From Saccoglossus kowalevskii (Eukaryota; Hemichordata; Enteropneusta; Harrimaniidae): a stretch of DNA of 11,637 bases. The stretch lies in NCBI RefSeq assembly GCF_000003605.2, contig NW_003130890.1, positions 1-11,637 of the forward strand, in the 5' to 3' direction. Below the pieces are notes generated by a model. It worked only from the letters and a program-made list of their open reading frames with translations. It searched no databases and was not told where the DNA came from. Every line of letters starts with the position of its first letter. Within the stretch, counting starts at the first letter, position 1. The translations under genes and the position numbers were made by a program. This document shows, piece by piece, positions 6,552 through 11,637 of the stretch.

Positions 6552-9500
6552 GTAGGTATTATGTTTTGTTGTGTAAGTACATTCTGACCAATAATGTTAA
6601 TCTACTTGTATATCAATCCATAAGATTTGTTGAACGCCATAATTAATTTTTTTATTTTTATATTATTTCGTCGCTAATATTGAACAAAATAAACATAATT
6701 ATTTTCCAGGATCATGATCATTATTTTTCAACTTAAAAAAAAACAAAAAAAACAAATTCGTTTTCTAAAAGGTGTCTAAAGTTGATTTGTGTCCTTAAAA
6801 TATTGACTGTCTTGTCATTGGCATTGGTATTGTAGATTCCTGTTGAGCTAAAGTAAACTACAGTTACAGTCACTGCCAAGACATAACATGTGAGCAAACT
6901 GTATTTATAGATCATCTGAGTTTATGTGACCACATATTTTAGTTTTCATCTATTTATTAGATTAACCAAATTGTTTTACTCTAAGTAATTCGTTTATTTG
7001 AATGATTTATTTCAGGTGGAGCATATCTACCAATAGATGTATCTTATCCACCACCATTACTGGAATCTGTCTTAGAAGACTCCCAGCCTGCTGCCATCAT
7101 AATAAATCATACAGCACCCACTCAACTCAAAGGTAAAATTATACCGTAATCTGAGAATTACCTTTACTGACTAATTTTTTAAACACATGTACTACAAAAA
7201 TCAGGTCTAAGTTAAATGCAGTGAAAGTAAAATTAATTTAAAAACAATTTAATTACCCGGTACATGATTTGCCATGAAAATACCAAAATGCAAATTTGGC
7301 AGGAAAAAAAATACATTATTAAAATAAACAAAAGTTAAATGCAATGCGAATTGGTTAGGGGCCTTCCTTCTACCCTCAAACCTCAAGTGAGCAGAATTCT
7401 ACCTGGAGGAAGACTGAGAAGGCCATCAAGAATACCCCAGGGTCAGAGTCAAGACGTCAGAATGTAGCTGTCTTACCCTGAAATGGGAGGTTGGTGAAAT
7501 CTTTGCCCAACCATGGAAATGGGATACGCGAGTGGGACCAAGGTGACCCCCCAATGAATTAAGTTTAAGGTACGAGTAGAAATAGAAAAAATTCAGAGCT
7601 GTGTACCTAATACTTTCTTATACTAGTAGTACTTGTATGCCACATTCAGATTCTATAAACCAATTTTTCTTCATATTGATAAAACGTTATTGACACCTAT
7701 GATTCTATCTGTGTTCTGTTTCAATCTTTCCTCTACTTTTGATATGTGAAAATGTGTTATCGCTGACTTAAAACACCACATGATTCAACTACTCAAAATA
7801 TAAAATTTTAATTTTTACTCCAAAAATAATTATTTAAAAAAAAGACAGAAAATGTATAGACATGTTATATCTGATTCGCAATCATAGTATTGTTATCATA
7901 TATTTGTTTATCTATATTTTGTTGTTGTTGAATAAATTAATTTTAATTTACATTTGTCAGATGCAAAGAAAATAATTACCCTAGATGATGATTGGTCGAC
8001 TCGCCTCAAAGCTGAAAATGACACGCATGGTGGATTCGATTCTCCACCCACAGTGCATCTGGATAATCTGGCATATGTCGTGTATTCATCGGGAACAACA
8101 GGCAAACCAAAAGGTAAAATATAAATGTATTTCTCAGTCAGCTAGTAACTCGGTAACTGCTACAGCTTCCTTTGATTATAATAACTATTTTTCACTCACT
8201 GCAAGATCCTGCGTCAAATCGAACGTGAAAACTGAACAAACAAAGGTTGTTTTCTTATCTAAGCATTGCTGAGGATTCAACAAATATGAAACTATTTTTG
8301 AGGTAATTCCATGCTTAAATAATGTGCTATACACACAAGATGATGCTTAATTTTAATAAGGTAAGAATATACAACACAATGCCATATTCCTTTCTGAAAG
8401 ATAGGTGTTTTGACATTGAGCTATTAAAAAAGAAATTCAAAATCAAGTCGTTTGATTTTTACGAAAGACATTCGATCCATGTTTTTCACACATTATGCAG
8501 AATCAACTCGTTAAATTTTTATGGCAAAAGTTTGATCCACGTCTTTCCCACATTATGTGAGACCTCGCTGTAAACAAAAAATTACCTATTTGTTGTAGTG
8601 TGTTACTTTTTACAGACAAATAAACCTGGTTAATAAAATTTTGAAACCGTCTCGGAGAAGTGTGATTAAGATTGTACAGTTCAAGATATTATAAAGGATG
8701 ATCAGCAAAGTTTCACAAAAATTTTGAGAATTTTTTTCATTTTGGTTTTACTGGAAGATTAATCTATTATGTTTGCAATAATAAAAAAACAAGAGTCACT
8801 GACCTTTTGAAAGAAATTGCATTTTAATTTATATTAAGGAGTTAACTTGTGAAGAAAAAGTAAAACATGACTTTCAAATTAAAAAAACATTGTAATTTTT
8901 TTGAAACTCTGGTACCGATGGGGTTTGTTGAGAACAACATTTTAGACAAATAAAAATAATGTGTCATGTCAATTTTTAAATGGTATTCAGGTTTTAATAA
9001 TTTTAACTTCCATTTTGAAGTGCTTGTGATGTAGCAACTGTAGATCATAATAAAGTATACACTTTCTAAAAACATTGAGAATTTCTTTTGTTTTTCAAAA
9101 ATATAAATACTGAATACATAAGATGAGAAAATAAAAATGTGTTTGAGATAGAAAATTCAGTTTCAACAAATTGGCATATGTCCATCCTTGTACAAGCCTA
9201 ACATGTACATATCACAAAAATCAAACTGTATCGAACATCCTTAAATCAGAATACAAATTTGTATTGTTAATTAATTAATTAATTAGTATTATGTGCATCA
9301 TTACAGGTATAATGTGTCCCCATCGAGGCGCTGTGTACTCTTACCACTGGAGGCATACCAACTATCCATTTCAATCTGATGAAAGAGTTGCATGTAATGT
9401 CTTCTTTGTATGGGAAATGTTAAGATCCATATTGAAAGGTAAATGCAGAATGGTTACTTGTATTTTTTCAGTATGTACAAGCTATGGGACTTTTAACTTC

Positions 9501-10982
9501 TTCAAGTATTAGTCTCCATCACAGTACATATGTATAAACACTTTCCCCATTCACTGTCTGTTTAATAATCATCCGGGATGTTATGCTCTCTTGTATTAGT
9601 CCAGTCTGTGTATCATTAAATGATATCCCATAATTGAATAATTGTCTGCAGACATGTTCAAATTCTGAACATATAAAGTATGCATATATATGAAAAAATA
9701 ATCACTAAATGTACCTGATTGTACATGTAACTACAGACTAAACTTATATAACTTGAGTGTTTTACTTTCTGGCTTCATCTTAGTACCAAAGGTTGCAGGG
9801 TCCATAACATTGGGAAAATCTTTTGAAAGTCTTTGAATTTTTTGAGGTCTGGAAAATATTTAGATTGTCTTTAAATTACAGGAAAAATAAAAAAATCTTT
9901 GAAAAGTCTTTAAATTCCTTTAAATTATTAATTCATTTTAGAAAGGCCTGTTTTCTCCAGGGAACTACCATATCCTCAGAACTTTGATAAGATTTAGTGA
10001 TGGTGTTGGCCTGAATTAAGGGTCAAAATGTCTTTGGGAAAAATGATAGAAAGTTTGGGAAAAGGTCTGGAAAAGTCTTGGAAATCATTTGGCTCTTGGT
10101 GCTATAGACCCTGGGGTGGTACTGGTTGTATATATATACCTGTAATAAGATAAAGTCTCAAGAATAAATGTTGTTATTATATATTTGTTAACATCAGATT
10201 TGTTTCACCAAATGGAAATCAGGTTTATTAAATTTTATTTTCATATCAGGTATTCCGATGTATATCATACCAGATAATGTAATCTATGATCCGGCATTGT
10301 TAGTGAGTTATTTAAAGCGACATCGTATCACCAGAATACTGTTTACACCATCTTTATTAGAAACTGTTATTAATACTGAGAATTTGGATGTAGCTGATGG
10401 TCTTAGCTACCTCAGGTATGTGCACAGTTACCCGACAAATAACTGCAATTGCTTTCACTAGTATTAGTTGTGTACATGCTTGGAATATGAATGGTATATG
10501 ATTAAAATAAGTCAGGTTTACAACAAATGCTATTTGGGTTTACGTGTGTTTCTATTTGAGATTAAGTTCCTTGTTTTTCTTCACTGTAACTCAGCTTTGG
10601 TCTTTTATACTCTCCCGTAACATTTTATTTTATGGAAAAAACAACAAAAATAAACAAGGGACTGTATTTAATGCATTTAATTAATTTCTCAAGAATGACC
10701 ACTAAGTTGGTTGTGATATAGTTAATATAAAAGTATAATATTAGTATGTATTTGACAACTATAATAAATTAAATAATTTTTAGAGAATCTTGATGAAACG
10801 AACAATTCTATTTTGTTTTGATTCACAGGTTGATTTGGTTCTGTGGTGAGGTAGTAACCACCGCGTTAAGAGACAGAGTTGGAAAGATATTACCCAAGGT
10901 AAAGTTGTTGAATCTGTATAGTATTTCTGAATGCCATGATGTTGCTGTTGCCAATCTCTCTAAGGAAGCCGCAGAAAATAAG
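6308..10982 (+). CDS. NRPS-like adenylation-domain protein (AMP-binding superfamily), six exons, 3' partial
   Basis: Joining 6308-6551, 7016-7132, 7961-8113, 9307-9438, 10250-10415 and 10829-10982 gives 966 bases, exactly 322 codons with no stop. The product is an adenylate-forming domain of the nonribosomal peptide synthetase type, expected to activate a carboxylic acid with ATP and pass it to a carrier thiol. Landmarks: the usual A-domain start LHDMFIRQARLTPDAVAVV (9-27), A1 LTFAEL (34-39), A2 LKAGGAYLPID (79-89), the A3 phosphate loop YSSGTTGKPKG (162-172), the A4 region NVFFVWE (202-208), FTPSLL (247-252), CGE (276-278) and the A5 region NLYSISE (299-305). Cores A6-A10 and any carrier, reductase or other domain lie right of the window. 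ATG 6308 is chosen because the domain begins right after it, it has A at -3 and G at +4, and only non-protein-like sequence precedes it. The pocket residues differ from standard amino-acid-activating domains. The visible part looks intact and functional. Confidence 0.88.
6552..7015 (+). other. Intron 1 of the adenylation gene
   Basis: GT-AG intron (GTAGGT to TTTCAG), phase 1. It is AT-rich with an A-rich stretch near 6736-6757. I see nothing else in it. Confidence 0.85.
7016..7132 (+). CDS. Adenylation gene, coding exon b (A2)
   Basis: 117 bases, phase 1 on both sides. It completes A2 (GGAYLPID), then encodes a YPPPLLESVLEDSQPAAIII stretch typical of the A2-A3 linker. Its acceptor is TTTCAG and its donor AAAG|GTAAAA. 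Confidence 0.88.
7133..7960 (+). other. Intron 2 of the adenylation gene
   Basis: GT-AG intron, phase 1 (GTAAAA to TGTCAG). It contains the GC-richer block at 7345-7580. A 15-base near-repeat, AAGTTAAATGCA(G/A)TG, occurs at 7209-7223 and 7332-7346, just before that block. Confidence 0.85.
7345..7580. repeat. GC-richer intronic block, probable interspersed repeat
   Basis: About 235 bases of clearly higher GC content than the flanking intron, with sharp edges. It contains GGGGCCTTCC, ACCCCAGGGTCAG, ATGGAAATGGGATACGCG and AAGGTGACCCCCC. Short open stretches exist on both strands but none resembles a known protein. Compositional contrast is the only evidence that it is inserted DNA; the family is unknown. 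Confidence 0.35.
7961..8113 (+). CDS. Adenylation gene, coding exon c (A3 phosphate loop)
   Basis: 153 bases, phase 1 on both sides, encoding most of residues 121-172. It ends with the A3 core LAYVVYSSGTTGKPK; the last Gly is completed by the next exon. This Ser/Thr/Gly-rich loop with its Lys contacts the ATP phosphates in adenylate-forming enzymes, and all key residues are present. Acceptor TTGTCAG, donor AAAG|GTAAAA. Confidence 0.9.
8441..8560. repeat. 60-base tandem duplication inside intron 3
   Basis: Copies 8441-8500 and 8501-8560 sit in exact 60-base register without gaps. They differ at about 16 of 60 positions by eye (for example AATCAAGTCG against AATCAACTCG and CACATTATGCAG against CCCATTATGTGA). 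Because 60 is a multiple of three and neither copy has a stop in one frame, an 83-codon open frame spans both, giving two related 20-residue units. No start context, splice sites or known domain supports coding. Confidence 0.6.
9267..9285. repeat. (TTAA)n microsatellite
   Basis: Four full TTAA units plus TTA, close to the acceptor of coding exon d. Length change here could alter the spacing around the splice branch region. Confidence 0.75.
9307..9438 (+). CDS. Adenylation gene, coding exon d (A4 region)
   Basis: 132 bases, phase 1 on both sides. It completes the A3 Gly, then encodes IMCPHRGAVYS and the A4 region ACNVFFVWEMLRSILK. In ordinary NRPS A domains A4 reads FDxSVWE, and its Asp binds the substrate amino group; here that position is Val203. 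Acceptor TTACAG, donor AAAG|GTAAAT. Confidence 0.88.
9439..10249 (+). other. Intron 4 of the adenylation gene
   Basis: GT-AG intron (GTAAAT to TATCAG), phase 1. Much of its second half is the TIR-bounded element at 9782-10123, and a TA run follows near 10130. Confidence 0.85.
9782..10123. mobile_element. TIR-bounded non-autonomous element (MITE-like)
   Basis: The left end has AGTACCA (9782-9788) and CAGGGTCCATA (9796-9806). The right end has TATAGACCCTG (10103-10113) and TGGTACT (10117-10123), the reverse complements with one mismatch in the second pair. The interior of about 290 bases has repeated AAAGTCTT-type motifs (GAAAGTCTTTGAA, GAAAAGTCTTTAAA, GAAAAGTCTTGGAAA). No open frame is present. 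I could not find a clean target-site duplication, so the superfamily is open; the CAGGG terminus would be compatible with hAT if the true end is at 9796. Confidence 0.45.
10250..10415 (+). CDS. Adenylation gene, coding exon e (A4-A5 linker)
   Basis: 166 bases, entering in phase 1 and leaving in phase 2, encoding most of residues 216-271. It carries IPMYIIPD, the helix ALLVSYLKRHRI, and ITRILFTPSLLETV, equivalent to the conserved (I/V)T-x-x-x-x-(T/P)PS-x-L element of A domains. Donor AG|GTATGT. Confidence 0.87.
10416..10828 (+). other. Intron 5 of the adenylation gene
   Basis: GT-AG intron, phase 2 (GTATGT to TCACAG). AT-rich, no embedded feature seen. Confidence 0.85.
10829..10982 (+). CDS. 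Adenylation gene, coding exon f (A5 region), last exon in window
   Basis: 154 bases, entering in phase 2 and ending in phase 0 at AAG|GTAACT. It encodes LIWFCGEVVTTALRDRV and then LLNLYSISECHDVAVANLS. The A5 core is usually NxYGPTE; here it is NLYSISE, keeping the Tyr and the Glu. Without splicing at 10983 the frame adds only Val-Thr and stops, so a splice is expected and the following exon (A6 onwards) is right of the window. Confidence 0.85.
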
Positions 10983-11299
10983 GTAACTTAAAAACACATT
11001 TCAACTACTGTTATCTACGAACAAAACGCATTGTTGTGTTAAAGTACCATTATAGTTTCTATCACATAACAGGCATTCAAATGTCATAACAGTGTATTTA
11101 AGTGCCCTAAGAGGACCTGTAAGTGTATTTTGAACCATAAAAACGAACAAAATTATACAAATTATATAGTTGTTAACTTGTGATTGAAATGCTGTTTAAA
11201 TGATTTATCCATCCACCTGTTTGTTCACACATTTTGTCTGGCCATTTTTCTGAGATTGAAAATATTAATTATTTGTATCAATATAATTCAGCATTTTGA

Positions 11300-11400
11300 T
11301 AACAATGTTGTGGTAACAGTACTTGTCCAAACAGTTAAATGTCCAAACATGGTGACTAATTTGCGTATTAATGCCATCTAATGTGCACATATCTTGTTAC
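11300..11400. repeat. Decayed minisatellite copies at the left edge of the array
   Basis: GTTGTGGTAACAG (11307-11319) and GTCCAAACATGGTGAC (11341-11356) match GTTGTGGTAAAACAG and GGCCAAACTTGGTGAC inside the clearer array units. They look like older, degenerate monomers preceding it. Confidence 0.4.
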
Positions 11401-11407
11401 AAAAGAA

Positions 11408-11637
11408 AGAACACTGTATGTCAGTGATTAGTTGTGGTAAAACAGCCATGCTTAATACAGCCTGTGGAAAACTGCATTTCAGTGTCTGCACTCATGTAAA
11501 ACCACCATGCTAAAATGACCCAGGTAGAACACTGTATGTCAGTGGCCAAACTTGGTGACACAGACATGTTTTAAAATGGCCCTGGATAAAAACTGCATTT
11601 CAGTGCTTGCACTCAGTAAAACAGCTATGCTTAAAAT
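11408..11637. repeat. Minisatellite of about 60-base monomers in dimeric order
   Basis: Four monomers register on ACTG(T/C)AT at 11413, 11471, 11531 and 11592 (spacing 58, 60, 61). Monomers 1 and 3 begin AACACTGTATGTCAGTG; monomers 2 and 4 begin AAAACTGCATTTCAGTG and continue with a TGCACTCA string. All share a later AAACAGCCATGCTTAA-type segment. The repeat unit is therefore a dimer of about 118-121 bases. The array runs past the right edge, so its copy number is unknown. Confidence 0.75.

Larger units (their letters stand above)
8114..9306 (+). other. Intron 3 of the adenylation gene
   Basis: The largest complete intron in the gene (GTAAAA to TTACAG, phase 1). It holds the 60-base tandem duplication at 8441-8560 and a TTAA tetramer run at 9267-9285, 21 bases before the acceptor AG ends. 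Confidence 0.85.
10983..11637 (+). other. Intron 6 of the adenylation gene, partial
   Basis: It begins GTAACT and has no visible acceptor followed by A-domain sequence before the window ends. A 65-codon open frame at 11184-11381 has no A-domain features. The right third is occupied by a minisatellite. Confidence 0.6.

Noticed and set aside
7908-8272. Open frames on both strands over exon c in other frames
   Set aside because: They are shadows of the exon carrying the YSSGTTGKPKG phosphate loop, whose frame is supported by splicing on both sides.
9653-9675. TGTTCA-AATTC-TGAACA inverted repeat as a hormone receptor site
   Set aside because: Half-site sequence and spacing do not match a steroid receptor element, and such short palindromes are expected by chance.
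1-11637. tRNA, rRNA or CRISPR features
   Set aside because: I looked for tRNA B-box-like GGTTCGANTCC strings, clover-leaf stems and regularly spaced direct repeats. Only GTTCGAATTG near 4877 came close and it has no supporting arms. The tandem repeats present have no unique spacers.

Overview
The window looks like nuclear DNA from an invertebrate animal. It is AT-rich. Its genes are split by GT-AG introns of about 0.4-1.2 kb, and the introns and intergenic DNA are full of decayed repeats, small inverted-repeat elements and minisatellites. Both recognisable proteins are of animal or eukaryotic type. The sequence alone does not fix the species; a marine deuterostome or a lophotrochozoan would fit.

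Layout. Positions 1-643 are probably the first intron of a minus-strand gene whose first coding exon is 644-822. That exon encodes the first half of an XTBD (XRN2-binding) domain, as in CDKN2AIPNL/CDKN2AIP; the remaining exons lie left of the window. Positions 823-6307 separate the two genes. They hold no complete gene that I can support, but they contain a cluster of promoter-like sites (about 1891-2016), a decayed LINE reverse-transcriptase tail (about 2990-3394), a duplicated SINE-like block (3551-3649 and 3817-3914) and a short Tc1/mariner-type MITE (5367-5454).

From 6308 a plus-strand gene begins. Six exons (6308-6551, 7016-7132, 7961-8113, 9307-9438, 10250-10415, 10829-10982) join without a frame break into 322 residues of an NRPS-type adenylation domain (AMP-binding superfamily), covering cores A1 to A5. 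The gene runs off the right edge, so the rest of the A domain and any carrier or reductase domain are not visible. The residues expected to line the substrate pocket lack the Asp that binds the alpha-amino group in ordinary amino-acid-activating A domains. The pocket is instead aromatic with a different acidic residue, which is the most interesting feature of the window.

The introns carry a TIR-bounded element (9782-10123), an in-frame 60-bp tandem duplication (8441-8560), a GC-richer block (7345-7580) and, at the right edge, a minisatellite built of alternating monomers (11408-11637). The two genes are divergent, but their start codons are about 5.5 kb apart, so nothing suggests a shared promoter or linked function.
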